From: Tragulus kanchil
Lineage: Eukaryota; Chordata; Mammalia; Artiodactyla; Tragulidae
Length of the DNA stretch: 64,000 bases
Direction of reading: 5' to 3'
NCBI GenBank assembly: GCA_022376925.1
Contig: JAIOJX010000004.1
Span: 121,793,123 to 121,857,122, forward strand
Position numbers and translations under genes: made by a program. Below, piece by piece: positions 1-12,542 of the stretch (the stretch's first letter is position 1; every line of letters starts with the position of its first letter). Below the pieces are notes generated by a model that was not told where the DNA came from, searched no databases, and saw nothing but the letters and a program-made list of their open reading frames with translations.

Positions 1-284
1 CATACTATAGGCACTCAATAGATTCTGATGAGCTATCTTTTTACTTGAATTTCTTACTTGCCTATGATTTGAAAATTATGAGGAAAAATTAACACTACCC
101 TTGGGCATTTTTAGTAGGTGGCTGAAAAAAAAATGTGAATGGGGGTTTAACCATGTAGCAATCAAGGATGTGGCTCAAAATATAAAGGTGAACTAAATTG
201 AAGAGCCAAGTAACTCTATAAACCTGTGGTTCAATTGACCACATAAGAGCATCAGTTTATGTAAACAGTGCATTGTTAATCTTT

Positions 285-470
285 TGAAGTGCTTCCACAT
301 ATTTTCCATATTCTGTTTCATAGCCTTACAACAGTCCTAGAGTAAGTTGGGTAGGTGTATCTGTTCTTTTGTCTGGGGAAATAGACAAACAGAGGATACA
401 TGATTTATACTCACTGGTATGTGACAGAGCCATGATGTACAAGTCCCCTGAGTCTCAGTCTGATTTTTGT
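285..470 (+). repeat. MIR-like SINE fragment
   Basis: The order of short words resembles the core and 3' part of MIR: a cttcacata-like word, then tagccttacaacagtcct, then a gataaggaaactgag-like stretch near 380, then a tatgtgacagagcc word near 418. MIR is an ancient tRNA-derived SINE common to mammals. The fragment is heavily diverged, has no visible target duplication and is identified by eye only. Confidence 0.5.
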
Positions 471-1705
471 TTCCCATAGAGGAGAACTTTAGCAACTTGA
501 ATACAAATCATTGGGATTCTTGAACTGTAGATTCTGATGTAGTAGGTCCAGAGTGGTTCCACACATTGTGTATTTCTAATAAGTTCCCAAGTAACATTGA
601 TGCTGTTGGTCTGTAGTTTATAGTAGAGTACGTCTAATTCAATAATCTCTTAGCAGCTGCACAGAGATTGTTTAACAACAATAACAGCAACAACAACAAC
701 AACAACAAAAAGCAGGGATTCAAGAGGCCAACTCAGAGGATTCAGTACCTTTAAAAGCATATTACATCTGTAATGTACATTTTTGAAAATTTAAAGTGAG
801 TCTTTCCATTGAAATTATACTGACTCTAGTTCTATGCTAATACATAAGAGAACTGTTTCACAGTTTATAGATTGTTAAACTTCATTTCTTTCAGATTTCT
901 CTCCCCCATCTTTTGATCTTTTGTTTCTCTAGATCCCAAATTACAAAATATCATAGCACTCTATAATGTCATAAGATGTCAGTTTCACTCATTTTTGTTT
1001 AAAATAATATCACTTACAAATTTCAATTCCCATTTTCTTTGATCTTTTAAGATGTCTGTTTTTCTCAGAGAATTTATTGTCAGGTATAATCTTCATTATA
1101 AGGTACATTTTAGAGGTCAGTACAGAGATAAGAAGGAAGTGTTTAAGATATGAAAATTGTTTCAAGAATTACATTTTGGAAGGGCAAAAAAACTAAGATC
1201 TAAATGACAAAGATATGGTCACCTTACTGCCACCATTAAGCTTCCCAAGTGAGCACAAGGCAAAGGCAGATTGAGATAAGAGCAGACACTGATAGAGGCA
1301 TGAAGGATGATGTGGCTTGCTTGTCTTGCCTGTGGTCTTTGGAACTTTGATAGTCCAGCAAGTTATCTACCAGATTTTACACTCATTTATCTGAGGGACA
1401 GGTTTAGAGCTATCTAAGCATTCACTATTTTCTTTACAAGGATGACCTTGGCTTTCAAATTATTAAACTCAACTGGAGCCCATTGTTTATTCCTAACACA
1501 GGGCATAGGATTCTAGAACAGTTTTGGGTATTATGAGTTCTTCCCACCCCAACAACACCCCAGCCACAGTCTCAATATCTTCATGTTACTGCTTGGGGTT
1601 TCTTTAGAGGGCAATGTCCAAGATCAGGATTGTGTTCTCAGATGACACTGTTCTTCATGTCTGAAAGTTTTTCACAGCACATTCTCAACTGAAAGAAACA
1701 CTAAC
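471..1705. other. Unique AT-rich sequence, no gene seen
   Basis: Apart from the AAC microsatellite I see no open frame of note, no RNA gene and no recognisable transposon here. Positions 1-284 are likewise featureless. Confidence 0.6.
673..710. repeat. (AAC)n microsatellite
   Basis: Short run of AAC/CAA trinucleotides, interrupted near its left end and ending in an A run. Confidence 0.9.
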
Positions 1706-2025
1706 ATTAGTTCTATTAGTAATATTAAGTAATCGGGTCCAAATAATTCCTAAGTACTTGCATCCCAACCATTCAGTCGCTGCTGAGCACAGCACAACTT
1801 CTCAAATCCTACAGTCAGACAAGACATTGCTACCTACATTTTGTGTTCTCAAATGATTTTCACATGGTCCTTGGTTTTCATCACAGAAAGCTTCACAAAA
1901 ATATGACATGAACCAATGGGACATAGAAATCTCGTGTTCAAACCATTAATTCATGTACGGTACAAAACAGATTACTGTATTTCCCTTGAAATTTTAAAAT
2001 TTAATTATATTTCTATACAACTTCC

Positions 2026-2190
2026 TCTGCTTTTCTGGTACCCTAAGACAGGCAAGAACACTGGAGTGGGTAGCCATGCCCAACCCACTGCAGGCAGATT
2101 CTTTACAGGGAGATTCATTGCAGGGAGAACCCTGGTCTCCCTCATTGCAGGCAGATTCTTTACCATCTGAATCATCAAGGAAGCCCAAGT
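2026..2190 (-). mobile_element. BovA-type SINE, antisense
   Basis: Read on the minus strand it has the Bov-tA order: aagccaccagg-like head, cagattctttacca, gcaggcagattc, and the tail word ccactccagt. It is flanked by an imperfect target duplication of about 27 bases (1999-2025 and 2191-2217, a few mismatches). The middle contains a repeated cattgcagg unit, so it is a rearranged copy. It is repeated at 3105-3269 by duplication D1. Confidence 0.8.
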
Positions 2191-2214
2191 ATTTAATTAT
2201 ATCCCTATACATCT

Positions 2215-2441
2215 TCCAGGCTTCCCAGGTGGTGTTAGTGGTAAAGAACTGGCCTACCAAAGTAGGACACGTAGGAGATATGGGTTCAATCCCTGGGTTG
2301 GGAAGATTCCCTGGAGAAGGGCATGGCAACCCACTCCAGAATTCTAACCTGGAGAACTCAGTGGAGAGGAGAGCCTGGAAGGCTATTGTCCACAGGGTAG
2401 CAAAAAATCAGACACAACTGAAGTGACTTAGCACGCATGCA
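2215..2441 (+). mobile_element. Bov-tA SINE, sense
   Basis: Near full-length ruminant tRNA-Glu-derived SINE: head ggcttcccaggtggtgttag, A-box-like gtggtaaagaac, B-box-like gggttcaatccctggg, body gcatggcaacccactccag, and tail cagacacaactgaagtgac. A perfect 10-base target duplication, ctatacatct, lies at 2205-2214 and 2442-2451. The insertion is inside the right target duplication of the antisense SINE next to it, so it is younger. D1 repeats it at 3294-3520. Confidence 0.92.
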
Positions 2442-3104
2442 CTATACATCTCCTATAGCACCCCACAATGCCTTAGCACAAAATTTGGAAATGATGGCAC
2501 TCAAGTTTGAAGTCCAAGCCTCAGATTTCTGGTCCTGGCTACTGAGCCTTTTGGCTATATCTTATGGGTGAAGTTCCTTAATTACTCAAAGCTGAGCTTC
2601 AGTTTCTTCATAGTAACATGGAAACCTATACTGTTACGTGTGGAAAAGATAGCTAGTGTCATTGTGCTAAGGGAATAAGAGTGCTTACAGTGGCTTGGGG
2701 CGATGGTCTGGAGGGTGGGATGGGGATCTGGGGTGGGGACCATGGACATGCATATGACTGATCTGGGCGGAAAAGTAAAGCACAATTAGTTCTATTAGTA
2801 ATATTAAGTAATCGGGTCCAAATAATTCCTAAGTACTTGCATCCCAACCATTCAGTCGCTGCTGAGCACAGCACAACTTCTCAAATCCTACAGTCAGACA
2901 AGACATTGCTACCTACATTTTGTGTTCTCAAATGATTTTCACATGGTCCTTGGTTTTCATCACAGAAAGCTTCACAAAAATATGACATGAACCAATGGGA
3001 CATAGAAATCTCGTGTTCAAACCATTAATTCATGTACGGTACAAAACAGATTACTGTATTTCCCTTGAAATTTTAAAATTTAATTATATTTCTATACAAC
3101 TTCC

Positions 3105-3520
3105 TCTGCTTTTCTGGTACCCTAAGACAGGCAAGAACACTGGAGTGGGTAGCCATGCCCAACCCACTGCAGGCAGATTCTTTACAGGGAGATTCATTGC
3201 AGGGAGAACCCTGGTCTCCCTCATTGCAGGCAGATTCTTTACCATCTGAATCATCAAGGAAGCCCAAGTATTTAATTATATCCCTATACATCTTCCAGGC
3301 TTCCCAGGTGGTGTTAGTGGTAAAGAACTGGCCTACCAAAGTAGGACACGTAGGAGATATGGGTTCAATCCCTGGGTTGGGAAGATTCCCTGGAGAAGGG
3401 CATGGCAACCCACTCCAGAATTCTAACCTGGAGAACTCAGTGGAGAGGAGAGCCTGGAAGGCTATTGTCCACAGGGTAGCAAAAAATCAGACACAACTGA
3501 AGTGACTTAGCACGCATGCA
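3105..3520. mobile_element. Second copies of the 2026-2441 SINE pair
   Basis: The antisense BovA (3105-3269) and the sense Bov-tA (3294-3520) are repeated unchanged at a distance of 1079 bases by duplication D1, including their target duplications. They are not independent insertions. Confidence 0.9.
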
Positions 3521-3713
3521 CTATACATCTCCTATAGCACCCCACAATGCCTTAGCACAAAATTTGGAAATGATGGCACTCAAGTTTGAAGTCCAAGCCT
3601 CAGATTTCTGGTCCTGGCTACTGAGCCTTTTGGCTATATCTTATGGGTGAAGTTCCTTAATTACTCAAAGCTGAGCTTCAGTTTCTTCATAGTAACATGG
3701 AAACCTATACTGT

Positions 3714-3936
3714 TACGTGTGGAAAAGATAGCTAGTGTCATTGTGCTAAGGGAATAAGAGTGCTTACAGTGGCTTGGGGCGATGGTCTGGAGGGGTGGGA
3801 TGGGGGGATCTGGGCGGGTGGGGACCATGGACATGCATATGACTGATCTGGGAACATACATGTCTGTGAACAACAAAACTCTGTAAAACCTTTAAAATAA
3901 AGAATAAAAAAAAAAGTAAAAAAAAAAAAAAAAAAG
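3714..3936 (+). repeat. Unclassified G-rich, A-tailed dispersed repeat, member 1
   Basis: A G-rich block, then ctgatctggga, gtgaacaacaaaactctgta, an AATAAA-like word and a long A run to about 3936. The same word order recurs at 6380-6590 and 7546-7755 at lower identity, so this is a dispersed family and not only a local duplicate. A truncated form is at 2635-2784. The A tail suggests a retroposed 3' end. Some resemblance to the BovB 3' tail exists, but I could not assign it. Confidence 0.5.
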
Positions 3937-4280
3937 AAATAATTTCTAGTGGTCTCGGAGTGAACACACACAAAAGTACTTTGTAGAAATGCTAAAGATG
4001 TAGAATGTTCTCTTAAAATTGAGTTGGTCTAATATGGTGAATTTTAAATTCCTACTTTCTTGAATATATTGACAGAATCTCTTTTTCAAATAAAACATCC
4101 CTAAGAGGCAAAACACATGTGAGATTAAACACACAGATATTCCACTGAGAAGGTGTACTGGCCATCCTCAGACCCATTCCTCATCCTCCTCATGCTGTGC
4201 TCTCTTTTCCAAAGGGGATAGACACCCAGCTATGTTTCCTAGACTTTCCTGTGAAAGGTGTGTCCCCAGCTGAGCATCTT
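3937..4280. other. AT-rich sequence, no feature seen
   Basis: No transposon, RNA gene or credible coding frame recognised. Confidence 0.5.
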
Positions 4281-6462
4281 CAGAAGTCCTACTTTCAGGG
4301 CCCATACCATGTCCCCTCACATCAGGTTCTCATTCCTATCACATGCCCTCAGATCTCCTTCCAAATCCTCTCCAGTCCTGTGAGTAATGGTGGATTTCTG
4401 CAGCTACTTATCTTGGAGTTGTCTCAAACTTCCCTGGGTTGCTCTTTCAAGCTCTTCTAGCCTGTAGCTAACTTTCTAAATTAAATTTTCTACATCAAAT
4501 TTCCTGCTGTTGGTCTTATTTTCATGACTGGTCTCTGGCTGGCACTAAGGTGTGAATATACCCCAAAGACCTGCCTCTTGGCCCTAGGTTTCCTGACATA
4601 GTCTTTTTGGAACACATCTGAAAAACATCTTAGGACTCATTCCATACTATATCACTAAACAGCTACGCAATCTCACATAAGTCATGGAACACCTCTGAGT
4701 CCCTTTTCTCACTTTGTAAGAATCATACTTACCTTGATCTCTGATAATAAATGAAAAATACCTGAGGATGATTTAAAATGTGAGACTGACCTCTGATTAT
4801 ATCCCACGTACTTGTGTACTTGGATGAAGGATTTGTATTTAAATATTAAAAAAAGGTGTTCATTTCTCAGGAACTGAAAAAATAGAATTCATCTTCTCCC
4901 CTCCCATAACCTAGGCATAATTTTGAAGAAAATTCTGCACTCTTTTTTTTGAACAGTAAGATTATATAAAGATTGATGAACTTCTATCAACTGTAGCAAA
5001 TTGTCACAGACTTTGGTTACAGCCACCGATTCATGTTACTGTTCCAATCTTAGTGTTTATGCCCACCAACCCACACTGGTATTGTGTTCATTCCTTCTTG
5101 CATTGTGGTTTCAACACTTCCAGAGTGCTTTTAGACACTCCTAATGCTAATTTTAGGTTCATATATTTAGACATAATTACCTTTGGTTGCAAGAAGGATG
5201 CATACATGACAGAATATGGAATTAGACAATTATGGTTTAAGAATTCCTGCTCCAAATAGAAGTATATATGTTTGTAAATAATCGTGACCGACATTGTGCT
5301 GTGGGAATAGGGGATCCTGCAGGCGCTGTGAGATGGCCTGAAGAGATGGGGTGGGGGGACTTTCCATTTCCCCTTCCCCAGAAGTCCTACTTTCAGGGCC
5401 CATACCATGTCCCCTCACATCAGGTTCTCATTCCTATCACATGCCCTCAGATCTCCTTCCAAATCCTCTCCAGTCCTGTGAGTAATGGTGGATTTCTGCA
5501 GCTACTTATCTTGGAGTTGTCTCAAACTTCCCTGGGTTGCTCTTTCAAGCTCTTCTAGCCTGTAGCTAACTTTCTAAATTAAATTTTCTACATCAAATTT
5601 CCTGCTGTTGGTCTTATTTTCATGACTGGTCTCTGGCTGGCACTAAGGTGTGAATATACCCCAAAGACCTGCCTCTTGGCCCTAGGTTTCCTGACATAGT
5701 CTTTTTGGAACACATCTGAAAAACATCTTAGGACTCATTCCATACTATATCACTAAACAGCTACGCAATCTCACATAAGTCATGGAACACCTCTGAGTCC
5801 CTTTTCTCACTTTGTAAGAATCATACTTACCTTGATCTCTGATAATAAATGAAAAATACCTGAGGATGATTTAAAATGTGAGACTGACCTCTGATTATAT
5901 CCCACGTACTTGTGTACTTGGATGAAGGATTTGTATTTAAATATTAAAAAAAGGTGTTCATTTCTCAGGAACTGAAAAAATAGAATTCATCTTCTCCCCT
6001 CCCATAACCTAGGCATAATTTTGAAGAAAATTCTGCACTCTTTTTTTTGAACAGTAAGATTATATAAAGATTGATGAACTTCTATCAACTGTAGCAAATT
6101 GTCACAGACTTTGGTTACAGCCACCGATTCATGTTACTGTTCCAATCTTAGTGTTTATGCCCACCAACCCACACTGGTATTGTGTTCATTCCTTCTTGCA
6201 TTGTGGTTTCAACACTTCCAGAGTGCTTTTAGACACTCCTAATGCTAATTTTAGGTTCATATATTTAGACATAATTACCTTTGGTTGCAAGAAGGATGCA
6301 TACATGACAGAATATGGAATTAGACAATTATGGTTTAAGAATTCCTGCTCCAAATAGAAGTATATATGTTTGTAAATAATCGTGACCGACATTGTGCTGT
6401 GGGAATAGGGGATCCTGCAGGGGCGCTGTGAGATGGCCTGAAGAGATGGGGTGGGGGGGACT
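4281..6462. repeat. Tandem duplication D2 (period 1098)
   Basis: Copy 1 is about 4281-5360 and copy 2 about 5379-6462, with 18 unmatched bases between. Identity is essentially complete until the G-rich end. There copy 1 breaks off after a short G run, while copy 2 continues into the G-rich A-tailed repeat. No gene or recognised transposon lies in the duplicated unit. Confidence 0.95.
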
Positions 6463-8420
6463 GAGACGGAGGTGGAGGAGGGATGGGAGCCAGGGACTAA
6501 TCTGGGATTATACATATCTATAAACAACAAAACACTGTAAAAGTGTAAAGTAACATAAAAAAATAAAATATAATAAAGATAATTGTGACCTAGTATGTAT
6601 GGTAGGTTTTGTTTTTCCTTAAAAAAAAACTTTTAAGTTTTACTTTCTGATTTGCTGTAACACCAACTCTGTCTGGTGGAAAGAAGACATTTGGGTTAGT
6701 GTCACTATCACACAGAGTCTGATCCATGACTGAGAGTACTGACTAAGCATCCTACAGCAATATTGACTACACTGCATCATGATTGCCTCCATACTTGTCT
6801 GGCTGGTCCCCAGGCTATTGTAAACTTGGAAGGGAGCAAGATGGAGTCTTCTCCCAAAATGCATTTATAATGTCAGAACAGTTGCCTGGCACACAGGTAG
6901 TTCTCAAAACATGTGAGATGTATTCATCAACGCAAGGCTGGATTAAGACCAAATGATGCCCTCAGCCTGGTCCAACAATGTTGGTTCTTCAGTCCTTCCA
7001 TTGCTCAAAATAAAGATCATCTACACAAGTCAGTTGGTGAAGTTGAATGTTAGCCAGACTCATCAGTTATGTTTGTATTGGATGTAAGTGAAACTCTCAT
7101 CTATGAGATGGAAACCAACATGCTATCAGACAACAGCTTCAAATCAAACTTTTAACTTTAGTCCCTTATCATGACAGAAAACGTTTAATAGTGCAGATTA
7201 AAGTAAACCCTGGCAATTTGCCCCCAAACCCATACTGAGGTCAACAGGGAGGCAGTGTAGCAAATTGTCACAGACTTTGGTTACAGCCACCGATTCATGT
7301 TACTGTTCCAATCTTAGTGTTTATGCCCACCAACCCACACTGGTATTGTGTTCATTCCTTCTTGCATTGTGGTTTCAACACTTCCAGAGTGCTTTTAGAC
7401 ACTCCTAATGCTAATTTTAGGTTCATATATTTAGACATAATTACCTTTGGTTGCAAGAAGGATGCATACATGACAGAATATGGAATTAGACAATTATGGT
7501 TTAAGAATTCCTGCTCCAAATAGAAGTATATATGTTTGTAAATAATTTTTACCGTCATTTTGCTCTGGGACAAGGGGTTCCTGCAGTTGCGCTGTGAGAT
7601 GGCCTGAAGAGATGGGGTGGGGGGGACTGAGACGGAGGTGGAGGAGGGATGGGAGCCAGGGACTAATCTGGGATTATACATATCTATAAACAACAAAACA
7701 CTGTAAAAGTGTAAAGTAACATAAAAAAATAAAATATAATAAAGATAATTGTGACCTAGTATGTATGGTAGGTTTTGTTTTTCCTTAAAAAAAAACTTTT
7801 AAGTTTTACTTTCTGATTTGCTGTAACACCAACTCTGTCTGGTGGAAAGAAGACATTTGGGTTAGTGTCACTATCACACAGAGTCTGATCCATGACTGAG
7901 AGTACTGACTAAGCATCCTACAGCAATATTGACTACACTGCATCATGATTGCCTCCATACTTGTCTGGCTGGTCCCCAGGCTATTGTAAGCTTGGAAGGG
8001 AGCAAGATGGAGTCTTCTCCAATATGCATTTATAATGTCAGAACAGTTGCCTGGCACACAGGTAGTTTTCAAAACATGTGAGATGTATTCATCAACGCAA
8101 GGCTGGATTAAGACCAAATGATGCCCTCAGCCTGGTCCAACAATGTTGGTTCTTCAGTCCTTCCATTGCTCAAAATAAAGATCATCTACACAAGTCAGTT
8201 GGTGAAGTTGAATGTTAGCCAGACTCATCAGTTATGTTTGTATTGGATGTAAGTGAAACTCTCATCTATGAGATGGAAACCAACATGCTATCAGACAACA
8301 GCTTCAAATCAAACTTTTAACTTTAGTCCCTTATCATGACAGAAAACGTTTAATAGTGCAGATTAAAGTAAACCCTGGCAATTTGCCCCCAAACCCATAC
8401 TGAGGTCAAGGGAGGCAGTG
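6091..8420. repeat. Tandem duplication D3 (period 1166)
   Basis: Copy 1 is 6091-7256 and copy 2 is 7257-8420, directly abutting. It overlaps D2, so about 282 bases occur three times (4993-5275, 6091-6373, 7257-7539). Copy 2 has a cluster of about a dozen substitutions at 7540-7587, and a few single differences elsewhere (for example near 6830 versus 7989, and 6860 versus 8022). Confidence 0.95.
6380..6590 (+). repeat. Unclassified G-rich, A-tailed dispersed repeat, member 2
   Basis: Word order cattgtgct, ggaataggg, a GGGGTGGGGGGG block, ctaatctggga, ataaacaacaaaacactgta and AATAAA-like tail, matching the element at 3714-3936 with many substitutions. It is repeated at 7546-7755 by D3. The start of the element survives at 5285-5360, where copy 1 of D2 stops inside it. 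Confidence 0.5.
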
Positions 8421-10438
8421 AAATAGTTACAGGTGACGTAGCTGTGATGAAGAGAAACCTGTGGTACTCCCCTATCCTTGGTGCACCTGCTTACTCTGAT
8501 GAATGGTTAATCCAAGGCAGACCAAATGGCAGAAAATGCAGAGCTGACTAATGGTAGAGAAAGTCTCTTTTACATGTTTCACATCTAATTTTCCTAACAT
8601 ACCTGAGGCCTCAGTTCACAGTTCAATTCTAAGACTCTTCTTTCTTCATTTATCTACCCCCCCTTCCCAGTCCTAGGACACTGTGCCCGATTTGGACATT
8701 TTCTATTCTTGCCTTCTGCACTGCTACTGTTCAAGGCACTGTCTCTCAACATCAATCTTCTAGTTGTCCAGTCAACCATTTTTCTAGTAAGTGTACACAG
8801 CACTTTGTGAAAAGCATGAGAAACCTAAAATATATTCTAAAATAGCATTTCCCCTATTTTGAAAAAAAAAGTTATCTAGTTTGGTGACCAAGTACACATG
8901 CATGAATATATTCTAGTTCTCAATCTCCTCATTATTTTAACAACAGTCAAGGATGCGCCTTTCATGCTCTGTTATTTTTGAATAAAGACTTAGGAAATAA
9001 ACAGATCACCAAATCCAAATTGATGTAGTGCTTGCGAATTGATAAAGCATAAATGGAAAGTTACTAACAGATACAAACTTAAGTCAGAGTCTTAGGTAAA
9101 TGGGTTAGACAAATTTCTGAGAAGGGGATACATTTTGAATAATACTGGATGACTAAGATTTAAGGAATGGAAAACCCTTAAGAAGTCTCTCCTCTTACAT
9201 CTCCACTATCTAGTTTCATCAGATATTATCATTCACACTTTTCTCAAATTCTTTATGTTTGAGAAACAATGGTGGTTCCTAGGATCTGAATTCTCTTCTC
9301 CTTCTCCCTTCCCCCTGGATAAATCAGCTCCATGTACTTTTTCAGTCTATTGAGATGTAAGTGAAACTCTCATCTATGAGATGGAAACCAACATGCTATC
9401 AGACAACAGCTTCAAATCAAACTTTTAACTTTAGTCCCTTATCATGACAGAAAACGTTTAATAGTGCAGATTAAAGTAAACCCTGGCAATTTGCCCCCAA
9501 ACCCATACTGAGGTCAAGGGAGGCAGTGAAATAGTTACAGGTGACGTAGCTGTGATGAAGAGAAACCTGTGGTACTCCCCTATCCTTGGTGCACCTGCTT
9601 ACTCTGATGAATGGTTAATCCAAGGCAGACCAAATGGCAGAAAATGCAGAGCTGACTAATGGTAGAGAAAGTCTCTTTTACATGTTTCACATCTAATTTT
9701 CCTAACATACCTGAGGCCTCAGTTCACAGTTCAATTCTAAGACTCTTCTTTCTTCATTTATCTACCCCCCCTTCCCAGTCCTAGGACACTGTGCCCGATT
9801 TGGACATTTTCTATTCTTGCCTTCTGCACTGCTACTGTTCAAGGCACTGTCTCTCAACATCAATCTTCTAGTTGTCCAGTCAACCATTTTTCTAGTAAGT
9901 GTACACAGCACTTTGTGAAAAGCATGAGAAACCTAAAATATATTCTAAAATAGCATTTCCCCTATTTTGAAAAAAAAAGTTATCTAGTTTGGTGACCAAG
10001 TACACATGCATGAATATATTCTAGTTCTCAATCTCCTCATTATTTTAACAACAGTCAAGGATGCGCCTTTCATGCTCTGTTATTTTTTGAATAAAGACTT
10101 AGGAAATAAACAGATCACCAAATCCAAATTGATGTAGTGCTTGCGAATTGATAAAGCATAAATGGAAAGTTACTAACAGATACAAACTTAAGTCAGAGTC
10201 TTAGGTAAATGGGTTAGACAAATTTCTGAGAAGGGGATACATTTTGAATAATACTGGATGACTAAGATTTAAGGAATGGAAAACCCTTAAGAAGTCTCTC
10301 CTCTTACATCTCCACTATCTAGTTTCATCAGATATTATCATTCACACTTTTCTCAAATTCTTTATGTTTGAGAAACAATGGTGGTTCCTAGGATCTGAAT
10401 TCTCTTCTCCTTCTCCCTTCCCCCTGGATAAATCAGCT
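8246..10438. repeat. Tandem duplication D4 (period 1108)
   Basis: Copy 1 is 8246-9329 and copy 2 is 9354-10438. The only clear internal difference is one extra T in a homopolymer (8947 versus about 10081). A 24-base unmatched spacer (9330-9353) lies between them. No gene or recognisable transposon is present in the unit. Confidence 0.95.
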
Positions 10439-12542
10439 GGAGAATTCATTAACTGAGGAATAGTCATACTGTAGAATACTATACAATAGTTACAAGGAAT
10501 AACTTAAATATCAACATAAATACATTTTTCAAAAATAATGAACAGGTCAATTCCAGTTGTTCACCACTGTAAGCATTGTTCAATAAACACCAATACGCAC
10601 ATTTCCTTATACACAGGTAAAAGAGTTCCTCAAGTGAAATTTGAGAAACGAAATTTGTGCTTTTTGAAGGATATGCACATCTTCAGCTCACTAAATACAT
10701 TAAAATCTCTCCAAGTGCTTTTCATTTCATCCACAACCTAAGTGACATTTTGCAATATAAGAATTTCCATTTTTGACTATGTAATAGTTGTAGAATGGTA
10801 TCTCTCTTTTATTTTTATGTATATTCTCTGATTATTTGTGAAGTACTACATTAGTTCGTAAGTTTATTTGTTGGTCTATGACTTGTCTATTATATCCTTT
10901 TCAAATTTTCAGTTGTTTTGTTATTCTTACGTAGATTTATAGGACTTATATATTGTAAGTAATATCTTACTACTTACACGCATTTAAAATAATAACTTGG
11001 CTATGAGGCCTATGGTTGTTTAGAATTTGTTCTCTTTGATATAATCAAGTTTGAGTATTTTTACTTACAATTTGGGAGTTGTGTATCTTCTATAAGAAAA
11101 CCTCTCCTATCTTTGCTTATGAAAGTTTAAGAAACAGATCTCTAATCTGCCTGTAGCTTCCTTGGTATGATGTCACATAAGAATCTAATTTGTTCTATAT
11201 GAAAAACATTTACAACACTGCTTTATATTTATAATTATATATATAATAGAAATAAATATAAAATGTATTTATAGGTAAATATATTTACATTGTCACTGCT
11301 TTATACTCAGTCTCTAATCTAGTCGTAAAAGTAATCTTTGCAGAAAACTGTGGCACATTCTAAGGAAGATATTCTTTCTTTTCAGCTATGTTTTGGACAG
11401 ACATATCCAAAAAATGGGTTGGTCAACTCAATATTATCATTCACACTTTTCTAAAATTTTGTTTGAGAAACAATGGTGGTTCCTAGGATCTGAATTCTCT
11501 TCTCCTTCTCCCTTCCCCCTGGATAAATCAGCTGGAGAATTCATTAACTGAGGAATAGTCATACTGTAGAATACTATACAATAGTTACAAGGAATAACTT
11601 AAATATCAACATAAATACATTTTTCAAAAATAATGAACAGGTCAATTCCAGTTGTTCACCACTGTAAGCATTGTTCAATAAACACCAATACGCACATTTC
11701 CTTATACACAGGTAAAAGAGTTCCTCAAGTGAAATTTGAGAAACGAAATTTGTGCTTTTTGAAGGATATGCACATCTTCAGCTCACTAAATACATTAAAA
11801 TCTCTCCAAGTGCTTTTCATTTCATCCACAACCTAAGTGACATTTTGCAATATAAGAATTTCCATTTTTGACTATGTAATAGTTGTAGAATGGTATCTCT
11901 CTTTTATTTTTATGTATATTCTCTGATTATTTGTGAAGTACTACATTAGTTCGTAAGTTTATTTGTTGGTCTATGACTTGTCTATTATATCCTTTTCAAA
12001 TTTTCAGTTGTTTTGTTATTCTTACGTAGATTTATAGGACTTATATATTGTAAGTAATATCTTACTACTTACACGCATTTAAAATAATAACTTGGCTATG
12101 AGGCCTATGGTTGTTTAGAATTTGTTCTCTTTGATATAATCAAGTTTGAGTATTTTTACTTACAATTTGGGAGTTGTGTATCTTCTATAAGAAAACCTCT
12201 CCTATCTTTGCTTATGAAAGTTTAAGAAACAGATCTCTAATCTGCCTGTAGCTTCCTTGGTATGATGTCACATAAGAATCTAATTTGTTCTATATGAAAA
12301 ACATTTACAACACTGCTTTATATTTATAATTATATATATAATAGAAATAAATATAAAATGTATTTATAGGTAAATATATTTACATTGTCACTGCTTTATA
12401 CTCAGTCTCTAATCTAGTCGTAAAAGTAATCTTTGCAGAAAACTGTGGCACATTCTAAGGAAGATATTCTTTCTTTTCAGCTATGTTTTGGACAGACATA
12501 TCCAGATAAAATTTAATGTACTGGGTTGGTCAACTCAATATT
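10332..12542. repeat. Tandem duplication D5 (period about 1095-1099)
   Basis: Copy 1 is 10332-11435 and copy 2 is 11431-12542. Copy 1 lacks about 14 bases near its right end (after 11408), and copy 2 has a 4-base deletion and one substitution within 30 bases of its left end. The copies meet at the shared word atatt. About 100 bases of this unit (from tattatcattcacac to ataaatcagct) are also in D4 and so appear three times. No gene was recognised. Confidence 0.95.

Larger units (their letters stand above)
1706..3852. repeat. Tandem duplication D1 (period 1079)
   Basis: Copy 1 is about 1706-2767 and copy 2 about 2785-3852. They match base for base except in the G-rich stretch near the right end, where copy 2 has extra G and C bases (2712-2745 versus 3791-3830). 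Seventeen bases at 2768-2784 separate the copies. Both copies carry the same two nested SINEs with the same target duplications, so the duplication is later than both insertions. An assembly overlap is more likely than a biological event. Confidence 0.95.
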
